A stretch of DNA of 64,000 nucleotides from Roseibium algicola. GTDB lineage: Bacteria; Pseudomonadota; Alphaproteobacteria; Rhizobiales; Stappiaceae. The stretch lies in contig NZ_CP019630.1 in assembly GCF_001999245.1 (NCBI RefSeq), forward strand, positions 124,001 through 188,000. Reading direction: 5' to 3'. The notes under the pieces are model-generated. The model was given only the letters and a program-made list of their open reading frames with translations, was not told where the DNA came from and did no database searches. A program made the position numbers and the translations under genes. This document shows, in pieces, positions 53,482 through 62,199 of this stretch. The stretch's first letter is position 1. Each line of letters begins with the position of its first letter.

Positions 53482-56400
53482 TAGACATGCTTGAAGGCGT
53501 CCTTCGGCGCCCCAAGACGGTATTCGTGATGATGCTGGCGCTGATCGTTGCCGGTGTCGCCACCTATATCTCGATCCCGAAAGAAGCCAGCCCGGACATT
53601 GATCTGCCGATCTTCTACATTTCGATCACCCAGCAGGGCATTTCTCCGGAAGACTCCGAGCGCCTGCTCGTGCGGCCGATGGAAACGGAGTTGCGCGGCC
53701 TTGACGGGTTGAAGGAAATCACCGCGATCGCGTCGGAAAGTCATGCCGGCATCGTGCTGGAGTTCGACATCTCGTTCAACAAGGACGAGGCGCTGGCGGA
53801 CGTGCGCGACAAGGTCGACCAGGCCAAGAGCAAGCTGCCGGACGAGGCTGAAGAGCCGACGATCACGGAAATGAACTTCGCACTTGCGCCGACCATGATC
53901 ATCGCCTTGTCGGGCAACGTGCCGGAGCGCACGCTCTACAAGCACGCCCGGCGTCTCAAGGACGAGATCGAGGCTATCGACACCGTCCGGTCGGCGGATC
54001 TGACCGGGCACCGCGAAGAGCTGCTGGAAGTCCTGATCGACACCCAGAAACTGGAATCCTACTCGATCACCCAGCAAGAGCTCCTCAACTCGCTGCAGCT
54101 CAACAACCAGCTTGTTCCTGCGGGCTTTATCGACGGCGGCAAGGGTCGCTTCAACGTGAAGGTACCCGGCCTCGTAGAGACCGCAGAGGATGTCTACACA
54201 CTTCCGCTGAAACAGAGCGGTGAAGGTGTGGTGACCCTTGCAGATGTCGCCGAGATCCGGCGCACCTTCAAGGATCCCAACGCCTACACACGCGTCAACG
54301 GCAACCGGGCAATTGCTCTTCAGGTCGTCAAGCGTATCGGCACCAACATCATCGAGAACAACGCGGCAGTCCGTGAAGTTGTCGAACATGCCTCCAAGGA
54401 CTGGCCGGAAACCGTTCGTGTCGACATGATGCTCGACCAGTCCAACAACATCTTCGAAGTGCTTGGCTCGCTGCAATCTTCGATCCTGACGGCGATCTTC
54501 CTGGTGATGATCCTGGTTCTGGCGGCGCTTGGCATGCGCTCCGCACTGCTCGTGGGTCTGGCGATCCCGACCTCCTTCATGGTTGGCTTCCTGATCCTTG
54601 GCGGCGTTGGCTACACGGTCAACAACATGGTCATGTTCGGCCTCGTTCTGACCGTTGGCCTGCTGGTCGACGGCGCCATCGTGATGACCGAATATGCCGA
54701 CCGCAAGATCCAGGAAGGCATGGAAGACCGCGAGGCCTATATCCGTGCCGCGAAGCTGATGTTCTGGCCGATCGTCTCCTCGACGGCCACCACACTTGTA
54801 GCGTTCCTGCCCATGCTGCTGTGGCCGGGTGTTGCCGGCGAGTTCATGAGCTACCTGCCGATCATGGTGATCATCGTCCTGACCGCCTCGCTGTTCACCG
54901 CCATGGTGTTCCTGCCGGTGACAGGGGGCATCCTGGCCCAGGTCTCGCATTTCCTGAACAGGTATGCCGCTGGACTTCTGGCACTGACATTTGGCGTTCT
55001 GGCCGCCGTCATTGTCGGATTCGGCCCGTTCGTACCGATGGCTCTCGAAGGCGTCGTGCCAGCGGTGGCTGCAACCGGCATCGCCATCCTGTGCGGCCTG
55101 GTGGCCCTCGCCCTTGTCGGCTTTGTTTCCTACAAGCTGCTGCGTCCGTTTGTGCGCTGGTCTCAGGCACGAGCTGCCAAGAGAGCCGAAAAGGAACGTG
55201 CGGAAGCTGCCGCCCTTTCCGGTTCCGAAGCTTTCGATGTCAAGAAAGTAAGCGGGTTCACCGGCATCTATGTTCGCATCCTGAAGATGTTTGCAGGCAA
55301 CCCGATCGGCAACATCGCCGCCATCGTGCTGCTGATCGGCAGTTGCTTTGCGATCGTCGGCGCGTTCATGGCGAACCCGACCGGTGTTCAGTTCTTCATC
55401 GATGAAGAACCGGAACAAGCGGTGGTTCTTGTTTCCGGCCGTGGCAACATGTCTGCCTCGGAAGCGCGCGATCTCGTTGTGCAGGTTGAAGACAGGATCA
55501 TGTCCATTCCGGGCGTCGACAATGTCATCACCAACGCGTTCACACCCGGCGGTTCGTCCGGCGGCCCCTCCGTCGGCGACGTCCAGGACAAGCCTGCCGA
55601 CGTGATGGGCGAGATCAATATCGAGCTTGCAGACTTCTGCTGCCGCCGGGTGGCGAAGGAGATCTTCGCCGACATCCGTAACGCGACCAGTGACATCCCC
55701 GGCATCAAGGTGGAGACCCGCAAGATCGAAGGCGGTCCGCCAACGGGCAAGGACGTTCAGCTGGAGATCAAGTCCACCGATTACAACGACATGGTTGCTG
55801 CTGTCGCCCGCATTCGCGAGCACATCAACGGCATGGATACGCTGATGAACCAGGAGGACGACCGTCCCCTGCCCGGCATCGAATGGCAGATCTCCATCGA
55901 TCGGGAACAGGCCGGCCGCTACCAGGCAAGCATCGCTTCCGTTGGCAACATGGTCCAGCTGGTCACTAACGGTGTTCTGATCGGTACCTATCGTCCCGGA
56001 GACAGCGAGGACGAGGTGGACATTCGCGTGCGCCTGCCGGAGAACGAGCGGACCATCGACCGGTTCGACCAGCTGCGGCTGCAGACCTCGCTTGGACTCG
56101 TGCCGCTGGCGAACTTCGTCAGCCGCGAGCCGGCCCAGAAGGTGTCGGAAATCGTGCGTCGTGACGGGCTCTATTCCATGTTCGTGAAGGCGGCGGTCAA
56201 TCCGGAAAGCGGTTCCACGCCGACAGAACAGGTTGCAGCTCTTCAGAAGTGGCTGGATACGCAGGAATGGCCTGCCAACGTGTTTCTGAAATTCCGCGGC
56301 GCGGATGAGGACCAGCAGGAGTCAGGCGAGTTCCTGATGAAGGCGATGGTGGCATCGCTGTTCCTGATGTTCCTGATCCTGCTGACCCAGTTCAACTCGT

Positions 56401-57041
56401 TCTACCAGACGATCCTGACGCTCTCGACGGTGGTTCTGTCAGTGTTCGGGGTGCTGCTCGGAATGCTCGTCACCAATCAGCCGTTCTCGATCATCATGAC
56501 CGGAACCGGGGTGGTGGCGCTTGCCGGGATTGTGGTCAACAATGCCATCGTTCTGATCGATACCTACAACAGGTTCCTTCATGACGGCCTTCCCCCGCTG
56601 GACGCGATCCTGAAAACATCCGCTCAGCGTATCCGGCCGATCCTGCTGACCACCATCACGACCATCGCCGGCCTGGTGCCCATGGCAACCATGATCAACT
56701 TCGATTTCTTCAATCAGGTGATCACCTATGGCGGCATCACGGCGGTTTGGTGGGTGCAGCTGGCAACGGCGGTCATATCCGGCCTTGCTTTCTCCACCTT
56801 GCTGACGCTGCTGATGATCCCGGTCATGATCGCGCTGCCGAGTGTATGGTCAAGCACCTTCTGGAAGGTGGTGTCCTCTGTCCGGCGCAAGCCAGGTACT
56901 GCCACCGAGGAGGTAACTCCGGAACCTGTGGCTCTTGGCGATCAGCCCGAACAGCGCCCGGCTGCAAAGGTGGTTTCCATGCCGAAGCCGTCGCAACCGA
57001 AAATCCCCCCGCAGGAGGAACTGCCGCACGCGGCAGAGTGA
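53478..57041 (+). CDS. RND efflux permease with an extra transmembrane segment pair
   Basis: A 1187-residue proton-driven efflux pump. The standard TM1, large periplasmic loops and second-half helices are visible; the proton-relay aspartate is in LLVDGAIVMTEYADR, where the second Asp of the usual DD is Gly. Between TM6 and TM7 (about residues 490-560) two additional hydrophobic segments (LLALTFGVLAAVIVGFG and AATGIAILCGLVALALVGFV) precede a charged helix, so the protein has about 14 helices rather than 12. Length is about 150 residues more than most members. It is cotranscribed with the adaptor; a strong terminator follows at 57062. Confidence 0.92.
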   Translation: MIDMLEGVLRRPKTVFVMMLALIVAGVATYISIPKEASPDIDLPIFYISITQQGISPEDSERLLVRPMETELRGLDGLKEITAIASESHAGIVLEFDISFNKDEALADVRDKVDQAKSKLPDEAEEPTITEMNFALAPTMIIALSGNVPERTLYKHARRLKDEIEAIDTVRSADLTGHREELLEVLIDTQKLESYSITQQELLNSLQLNNQLVPAGFIDGGKGRFNVKVPGLVETAEDVYTLPLKQSGEGVVTLADVAEIRRTFKDPNAYTRVNGNRAIALQVVKRIGTNIIENNAAVREVVEHASKDWPETVRVDMMLDQSNNIFEVLGSLQSSILTAIFLVMILVLAALGMRSALLVGLAIPTSFMVGFLILGGVGYTVNNMVMFGLVLTVGLLVDGAIVMTEYADRKIQEGMEDREAYIRAAKLMFWPIVSSTATTLVAFLPMLLWPGVAGEFMSYLPIMVIIVLTASLFTAMVFLPVTGGILAQVSHFLNRYAAGLLALTFGVLAAVIVGFGPFVPMALEGVVPAVAATGIAILCGLVALALVGFVSYKLLRPFVRWSQARAAKRAEKERAEAAALSGSEAFDVKKVSGFTGIYVRILKMFAGNPIGNIAAIVLLIGSCFAIVGAFMANPTGVQFFIDEEPEQAVVLVSGRGNMSASEARDLVVQVEDRIMSIPGVDNVITNAFTPGGSSGGPSVGDVQDKPADVMGEINIELADFCCRRVAKEIFADIRNATSDIPGIKVETRKIEGGPPTGKDVQLEIKSTDYNDMVAAVARIREHINGMDTLMNQEDDRPLPGIEWQISIDREQAGRYQASIASVGNMVQLVTNGVLIGTYRPGDSEDEVDIRVRLPENERTIDRFDQLRLQTSLGLVPLANFVSREPAQKVSEIVRRDGLYSMFVKAAVNPESGSTPTEQVAALQKWLDTQEWPANVFLKFRGADEDQQESGEFLMKAMVASLFLMFLILLTQFNSFYQTILTLSTVVLSVFGVLLGMLVTNQPFSIIMTGTGVVALAGIVVNNAIVLIDTYNRFLHDGLPPLDAILKTSAQRIRPILLTTITTIAGLVPMATMINFDFFNQVITYGGITAVWWVQLATAVISGLAFSTLLTLLMIPVMIALPSVWSSTFWKVVSSVRRKPGTATEEVTPEPVALGDQPEQRPAAKVVSMPKPSQPKIPPQEELPHAAE

Positions 57042-57061
57042 TCCTAAGCACCTCCAAGCAG

Positions 57062-57090
57062 AAAGGCCGCCGGTATCCGGCGGCCTTTTT
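57062..57090 (+). terminator. Rho-independent terminator of the RND operon
   Basis: AAAGGCCGCCGG and CCGGCGGCCTTT pair perfectly over TAT, followed by T residues, 20 bases beyond the permease stop. Confidence 0.9.
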
Positions 57091-57159
57091 GTTTGCAACA
57101 TGCAGCGTGTCTTCACTCGAATTCCAACCACTGCCCCTTGAATTGCGGCCCATCAATCA

Positions 57160-57184
57160 ATATAGTTGCAATATACAACTATAT
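57160..57184 (+). promoter_or_regulatory. Perfect inverted repeat, probable operator of the MarR-GNAT gene
   Basis: ATATAGTTG and CAACTATAT are perfect nine-base arms with a seven-base spacer, ending ten bases before the start codon at 57195. MarR proteins typically bind such A/T-rich dyads overlapping their own promoter, so autorepression is likely. Confidence 0.7.
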
Positions 57185-57194
57185 AGGCTTTTGC

Positions 57195-58148
57195 ATGTCC
57201 CAGCATTCCCCCTCCCTCGTCAACGATATCCGTGCAGCGTCCCGCCAACTGGTCCGGGAATTCGGCTTTCTGGACAAGACCATCGCCGGTACGGATCTGT
57301 CCGGTTCAGGTGTCCATGCAATGATGGAAATCGGTTTGAACCCCGGCATTACCGCCAAGGAAATCTCGACGAGACTGAAGCTCGAGAAATCGACCATCAG
57401 CCGTTTGCTGAAGTCACTCGAGGCCCGCGGGGAAATCACGCAAACCCGGTCTGACAGCGATGGCCGATCATTCGGACTGACTTTGACCGGAACCGGTAAG
57501 GCCACCTTTGCGAAGATCGACAACTTTGGCGACGCCCTTGCCCGAAGGGCGCTCAACCGGATCAACGGGGACAAGGCACAAGAGATTTGCGATGCCATGT
57601 CCGCCTATGCGGAAGCGCTCGCCATGCCGCAGGAAACGCCGGCAGATTACCAGCCACAATTCACGGTCGCTGAAGGTTATCAAACCGGAATGATCGGCGA
57701 CATTGCCGGAATGCATGCCCGCACACACGGCCACATCGTCGGTATGGGGCCAACCTTTGAAAGTGTGGTCTCAAACGCCATGGCCGAATTCATGCCGCGC
57801 ATCGGCAAACCGATGAACAACAGCTGGAGCGTGCTCGAAAACGGAGCCGTTATCGGATCGATCACCATCGATGGCGAAGACCTTGGCAACAACATCGCAC
57901 ATTTGCGCTGGTTCATTTTGTCCGAACGCCTGCGAGGCAAAGGACTGGGAAAAGTGCTGCTCCAGAAAGCCCTGGAACACTCGGATGCGCTTGGCTTCGA
58001 TGAAATCCACCTTTGGACGCTCAAGGGGCTTGAAGCCGCACGCGTGCTCTACGAAAGGAACGGGTTCACCCTTGCGGAGGAATATGTCGGCGACCAATGG
58101 GGCAAGGCCGTCACGGAACAGAAATTCATTAGAATTCGCCCGAAATAA
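57195..58148 (+). CDS. MarR-type helix-turn-helix fused to a GNAT acetyltransferase
   Basis: A 317-residue two-domain protein. Residues about 25-150 are a MarR winged helix (GITAKEISTRLKLEKSTISRLLKSLEARGEITQTRSDSDGRSFGLTLT). Residues about 160-317 are a GNAT acetyltransferase with the acetyl-CoA loop LRGKGLGKVLL. Such fusions may sense a small molecule through acetylation or be regulated enzymes; the target is unknown. The start ATG is that of MSQHSPSLVNDI, directly behind the operator palindrome; codons upstream are not family-like. Confidence 0.9.
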   Translation: MSQHSPSLVNDIRAASRQLVREFGFLDKTIAGTDLSGSGVHAMMEIGLNPGITAKEISTRLKLEKSTISRLLKSLEARGEITQTRSDSDGRSFGLTLTGTGKATFAKIDNFGDALARRALNRINGDKAQEICDAMSAYAEALAMPQETPADYQPQFTVAEGYQTGMIGDIAGMHARTHGHIVGMGPTFESVVSNAMAEFMPRIGKPMNNSWSVLENGAVIGSITIDGEDLGNNIAHLRWFILSERLRGKGLGKVLLQKALEHSDALGFDEIHLWTLKGLEAARVLYERNGFTLAEEYVGDQWGKAVTEQKFIRIRPK

Positions 58149-58202
58149 ATTCGTAGCCCCGCAGGCCCCCTATCACTGAGCCAGATGAGCCTTTCAGCCC
58201 AA

Positions 58203-58236
58203 AAGGAACGGTTCGGGTCTTCGCCAGAACCGTTCC
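58203..58236 (-). terminator. Terminator of the minus-strand SDR gene
   Basis: AGGAACGGTTC and GAACCGTTCCT form a perfect 11-pair stem over a 12-base loop. On the minus strand the stem is followed by TTTTGGG, and it lies ten bases beyond the SDR stop. It also separates the convergent MarR-GNAT gene. Confidence 0.7.
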
Positions 58237-58245
58237 TGTGTTGAC

Positions 58246-58995
58246 TCATCCCTTGGAGATGGAGTTCCCGCCATCACAGAGCATGGCGGAACCGGTAACG
58301 AAAGAACTGGCGTCGGACAGCAGAAACGCAGCCGCCTTGGCGATCTCTTCGGGTTCCGCCATCCGCTTCAACGCGTGGAGGCCGGCGATATACTCGCGGA
58401 ATGCCGGGTCATCGCCCCCCATCTCGGTCTTCGTGCCACCTGGAAGAAGCGCATTGACCCGGATGTTTTCCGGTCCGTGTTCCACGGCCAGAACCTGTGT
58501 CAGGCCGACAAGCCCCGCCTTCGCGGCCGCATAAGCGGCCATGCCCGGAAAACCGATGGTATGGCCAACGAACGACGAGGTGAACACAATCGACCCGCCT
58601 CCCCGTTCGCGCATGGCCGGGATCTGGTATTTGGCCGCGAGAAAGGCGCTGTTGAGATTGGTGGCGACAACATGGTTCCAGGTTTCCATGCTCATGTCCG
58701 GCACCGGCCCCATCTCTCCAAGGGTGCCTGCATTATTGAAGGCTCCGTCGAGGCCACCAAAGGCGTCGAGCGTCGCTTTCACGGAAGCTTCGGAAAATGT
58801 GGTATCGCAGACGTCGCCAACGAACAGTGCGATCCGGTTGAATGCATGGGGCAATGACGACCGCAGCTCTTTCAGTCGCTCTTCCCGTCGGGCAGCCAGC
58901 ATCAGGTTCGCACCGGTGTCAGCCAGAAGACGCGCGGCAGCCGCTCCGATGCCACTGCTGGCACCGGTGATCAGAATTGTTTTTCCATCAAGCAT
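58246..58995 (-). CDS. Short-chain dehydrogenase/reductase
   Basis: A 249-residue SDR with an intact classical active site: TGASSGIG, NNAG, S in TSSFVG, Y and K in YAAAKAG. NADP or NAD specificity and substrate are not evident. The ATG at 58995 has AGGAG seven bases upstream; an ATG five codons earlier (59010) is possible. A terminator follows. pssA lies upstream after a short gap but has a different function. Confidence 0.9.
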   Translation of the reverse strand: MLDGKTILITGASSGIGAAAARLLADTGANLMLAARREERLKELRSSLPHAFNRIALFVGDVCDTTFSEASVKATLDAFGGLDGAFNNAGTLGEMGPVPDMSMETWNHVVATNLNSAFLAAKYQIPAMRERGGGSIVFTSSFVGHTIGFPGMAAYAAAKAGLVGLTQVLAVEHGPENIRVNALLPGGTKTEMGGDDPAFREYIAGLHALKRMAEPEEIAKAAAFLLSDASSFVTGSAMLCDGGNSISKG

Positions 58996-59076
58996 GAGAA
59001 GGCTCCTCATTTGTCGAGGAGGCCTAATTGAACCAGAAAAGCGCCTGCTGAAACCCGATTTGCGATCAGGCGCGCG

Positions 59077-59949
59077 TCAGCCGCCGTGGTCCTTGTCCCT
59101 GTCCGCGATATTGTCGAGATCGGTATCGCATTCGTCACCGTCGTCATCGAGGCCCAGCGAGGCGTCTGCGAGCACCAGTTTCCTGTGCGCACGCCAGGAC
59201 AACGGAATGGTCAGCAGGTAAAGGACCGCTCCTCCCGCCAACATCCGGAAGGGATAGGAAACGGTCAGCGCCACCACCAGAACCGCAACCAGGAACAACG
59301 GCAATACAAAGTCGCGGCGCACCCTCGTGCCCAGCGTCTTGCCGGAATAGGTCGGCAAACGGCTGATCAGCAGGAAGGCAACTCCGATTGTATAGGCTGC
59401 AACAAAAGCTGAATCTGCGAACCAGTGCGGAAACAGGCCGAGAAAATCGAGATAAAGCGGCAGCAGCACGGTCAGCGCTCCGGCCGGTGCAGGCACGCCT
59501 GTGAAGAAACGTGACGCCCAGGCAGGCTTGTTCGGATCGTCCAGGGCCACATTGAAACGCGCCAGACGGAGTGCGGCGGAAATCGCGAAGATAAGGCCTG
59601 CGATCCACCCCATGTTGCCTGCATCCTTGAGGATCCAGAGATAGAGCATCAAGGCCGGCGTGACGCCGAAATTGACAAAATCCGAGAGGGAATCCAGTTC
59701 CGCACCGAAACGCGACGTCCCCTTCATCATGCGGGCGACACGGCCATCGAGCCCGTCCAAGACGGCTGCCACGAGAACGGCACCGACCGCGAATTCCCAG
59801 CGGCCCTCGAAGGCCATGCGCACAGCCGTCAGACCGGAGCACAGCGCCAGCAACGTCACCATGTTCGGAATGATCAGGCGCAAGGGTACGCGCCGGAAGC
59901 GCGGTGTTCTGCGGGTGTCGGCCGGTCCTTGATCGGGCGTCTCGTTCAC
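59077..59949 (-). CDS. pssA: CDP-diacylglycerol--serine O-phosphatidyltransferase
   Basis: A 290-residue integral membrane enzyme that makes phosphatidylserine from CDP-diacylglycerol and serine. The CDP-alcohol phosphatidyltransferase motif is DGLDGRVARMMKGTSRFGAELDSLSD, with the metal aspartates. About eight helices follow. It is seven bases downstream of psd on the same strand; the two genes encode consecutive steps to phosphatidylethanolamine. Confidence 0.95.
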   Translation of the reverse strand: MNETPDQGPADTRRTPRFRRVPLRLIIPNMVTLLALCSGLTAVRMAFEGRWEFAVGAVLVAAVLDGLDGRVARMMKGTSRFGAELDSLSDFVNFGVTPALMLYLWILKDAGNMGWIAGLIFAISAALRLARFNVALDDPNKPAWASRFFTGVPAPAGALTVLLPLYLDFLGLFPHWFADSAFVAAYTIGVAFLLISRLPTYSGKTLGTRVRRDFVLPLFLVAVLVVALTVSYPFRMLAGGAVLYLLTIPLSWRAHRKLVLADASLGLDDDGDECDTDLDNIADRDKDHGG

Positions 59950-59956
59950 GGTGGCC

Positions 59957-60661
59957 TCAGCTTACACGGGTCAGGGACTGAGCCGGGCTTTGCGGTGCCG
60001 ACAGATCGGCCAGCACGGTCTCCCCGGCAATCATGGTCTGGCCGAGGGCAACCTTTGGCTTGGTTCCGACCGGAAAGTAGACATCAAGACGCGACCCGAA
60101 ACGGATCAGACCAAAGCGCTCGCCGGCAGAGAGATTTTCTCCTTCACGAACGAAGCAGACAATACGGCGGGCAACAAGACCGGCGATCTGCACGACACCA
60201 ATCCGGCCGTTGCCGGTATCGATGACCAGTCCGTTGCGCTCGTTGTCTTCACTGGCCTTGTCCAGTTCCGCGTTCAGAAACTTGCCGGCACGGTAGGCGA
60301 CGCGCTCAATGCGCCCGCCGACAGGTGCCCGGTTCACATGGCAGTTGAACACGTTCATGAAGATGGAGACCCGCATTAGCGGTTCAGAGCCGAGTTCCAG
60401 CTCGGCAGGCGGGCGTGCCAGGCCAACAAGGCTGACGACACCATCTGCCGGAGAAATCACCAGCCCTTCGCCGACAGGCGTCACGCGCTTGGGATCGCGG
60501 AAGAAATAACAGACCCACCCTGTGAGGAAGAGGCCGATCCAGAACAGCGGATCGATGAACCAGCCGATAACGAGGGTCGCCACCAGAGCAATCGCGATGA
60601 AGGGCCAGCCTTCACGATGGATCGGCACCATGGCCTTGGAGACGGAATCGACTATCGACAT
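59957..60661 (-). CDS. psd: Phosphatidylserine decarboxylase
   Basis: A 234-residue Psd proenzyme of the short form. N-terminal membrane segments ([33 protein letters not shown]) anchor it. The self-cleavage site is the FGS of [13 protein letters not shown], which yields the pyruvoyl group, and the catalytic histidine lies in [12 protein letters not shown]. The start encoding [11 protein letters not shown] fits the usual rhizobial N-terminus; a start at 60682 is possible. It probably forms an operon with pssA. Confidence 0.93.
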   Translation of the reverse strand: MSIVDSVSKAMVPIHREGWPFIAIALVATLVIGWFIDPLFWIGLFLTGWVCYFFRDPKRVTPVGEGLVISPADGVVSLVGLARPPAELELGSEPLMRVSIFMNVFNCHVNRAPVGGRIERVAYRAGKFLNAELDKASEDNERNGLVIDTGNGRIGVVQIAGLVARRIVCFVREGENLSAGERFGLIRFGSRLDVYFPVGTKPKVALGQTMIAGETVLADLSAPQSPAQSLTRVS

Positions 60662-60798
60662 CTTCTTTTCTTCGCTTTCCATTGCTGCCCGGCGGCAGGC
60701 GTATTCCCGGCCCGGGACTGAACGCACCCGTTGCGCTTTAGCTTCTGCCCCGCTTCTAGTGGCTTTTCAAGGCAAAGAGAACCTGCTTTTCATGAAAA

Positions 60799-61740
60799 TC
60801 ACACGGTTTGCGACCCATTTGAGCCAGTGGAAGCCGTCCGATAGTCGCTCTCCCAGTAGGGCGGTCGACCGTACTTTGAAATCAGGAAATCGACAAAGGC
60901 GGTCACCTTGGGCGGAACGAACTGGCTTGGCGGATAAACGGCCCAGATCGCCCCGGTGCGGGCAATCGTATAGTCTTCCATGACGGCGACCAGTCGCCCG
61001 TCGCGAAGGTCTTCCCAGACATGTGCCAGTGACTTCAGGCTGAGGCCAAGGCCGTGAAGCGCGGCGTCGTAAGTCAGGTCGCCGCTATCGCCCTTGATGA
61101 CCGGCTTCTGGATTTCGAAGGCGACCTCCCCCTCCGGCCCGTTGAAATACCAGAACGGCATGGAGGCCATGGCGATGCAGTCGTGGTTGGCAAGGTCTTC
61201 CGGTGTATGGGGCACGCCCTTGCGAGCAAGGTAGGCCGGTGATGCACACAGGGCCCTTGGATTTCCGCCCAGCTTGCGGGACAGCAGAGAGGAATCGGTC
61301 AGTGGCGCTCCCCTCACCGCCATGTCATAGCCTTCCTCGATCACGTCCACGATCCTGTCGGAAAAGTCCATTTCCAGCCTGATATCCGGGTAGAGTTCGC
61401 GGAACTCCACCAGATACGGCAGAATGTGCTTTCTTCCGAAGAATGTGTTGCAGGAAAACCGAAGCGAGCCGCGCGGCGCTTCTGTGGAGGCTTCCAGGAT
61501 CGAGCGGGCCTGTTCGATCTCACCAACTGCGGTGCGCGCGTGTTGCAGCAAAACACGACCGGCTTCCGTCAACATCGTGCGTCTGGTGGTGCGGGCAAAA
61601 AGCTGGGATCCGAAGGACTTCTCAAGGCCGGTCAACCGCGTGCTGGCAGCTGAAGGCGACAAGCCGATTTCCCGACCGGCTGCAGCCATGCTGCCCAGTT
61701 CCGCAATGCGGACAAAAAACTGCAGGTCTTCCAGTCTCAT
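60799..61740 (-). CDS. LysR-family transcriptional regulator
   Basis: A 313-residue LysR-type regulator, with helix-turn-helix at about residues 6-63 (LEDLQFFVRIAELGSMAAAG and SAASTRLTGLEKSFGSQLF) and a C-terminal effector domain. It diverges from the small protein gene at 61837, with an inverted repeat between them at 61752-61789. It resembles the first LysR/small-protein pair in arrangement but not closely in sequence. Confidence 0.92.
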   Translation of the reverse strand: MRLEDLQFFVRIAELGSMAAAGREIGLSPSAASTRLTGLEKSFGSQLFARTTRRTMLTEAGRVLLQHARTAVGEIEQARSILEASTEAPRGSLRFSCNTFFGRKHILPYLVEFRELYPDIRLEMDFSDRIVDVIEEGYDMAVRGAPLTDSSLLSRKLGGNPRALCASPAYLARKGVPHTPEDLANHDCIAMASMPFWYFNGPEGEVAFEIQKPVIKGDSGDLTYDAALHGLGLSLKSLAHVWEDLRDGRLVAVMEDYTIARTGAIWAVYPPSQFVPPKVTAFVDFLISKYGRPPYWESDYRTASTGSNGSQTV

Positions 61741-61751
61741 TATTCCAATCT

Positions 61752-61789
61752 TTCGAAGAATTAATTCTACACTAGCCTCATTCTTCGAA
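61752..61789 (+). promoter_or_regulatory. Inverted repeat between LysR and the small basic protein
   Basis: TTCGAAGAAT (61752-61761) and ATTCTTCGAA (61780-61789) are perfect ten-base arms with an 18-base spacer, in the 96-base divergent region. A LysR recognition/activation pair of half sites is the expected role; this is inferred. Confidence 0.6.
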
Positions 61790-61836
61790 GGAACGCAATA
61801 TGAGACAAATGCTCATCCCAAGCGATGGAGAGCACC

Positions 61837-62028
61837 ATGACACATACAGGAGACGACTACGAAGCCCGCGCCCGCGCTGCCCGCCACCAGGAACTGCGCC
61901 GCCTTGCCAAGGCACTCTCAAGACTGTTGTTCAAAAGGGGTGAAGCTGCCCCAAACAACAATGTGCCGACAACAGGCCATGTGGCCTGCGACAATGATCA
62001 GGCACCGCAAACAATTCGTGCGGCCTGA
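61837..62028 (+). CDS. Small basic protein, divergent from LysR
   Basis: A 63-residue protein with a basic helix (DYEARARAARHQELRRLAKALSRLLFKR) and a polar tail (NNNVPTTGHVACDNDQAPQT). The helix plan resembles very small alphaproteobacterial proteins; family unassigned. ATG at 61837 has a GGAGAG site just upstream; the earlier ATG at 61825 is in the same frame. It is divergent from lysR and probably its target. Confidence 0.6.
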   Translation: MTHTGDDYEARARAARHQELRRLAKALSRLLFKRGEAAPNNNVPTTGHVACDNDQAPQTIRAA

Positions 62029-62199
62029 CCTCCGGCAAGTTTCTGCCTCTTTGTCATACAGGAAGACCGGTGGTGGAGATCCGGGATCAGTGAGCCCAGA
62101 TCTCTTTCAAGGGTCAGCGTCATACCTTGAACAGGAGCATCCCCTCTCCCGGCCAGGGCTTGGCCAGGCCCGGATGACCAGAAATAGCTGTTGCTAGAC

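Noticed and set aside
53475..55823. 782-codon minus-strand frame opposite the RND permease
   Set aside because: Antisense to the permease; low-complexity His/Asp/Arg-rich translation, no ribosome site.
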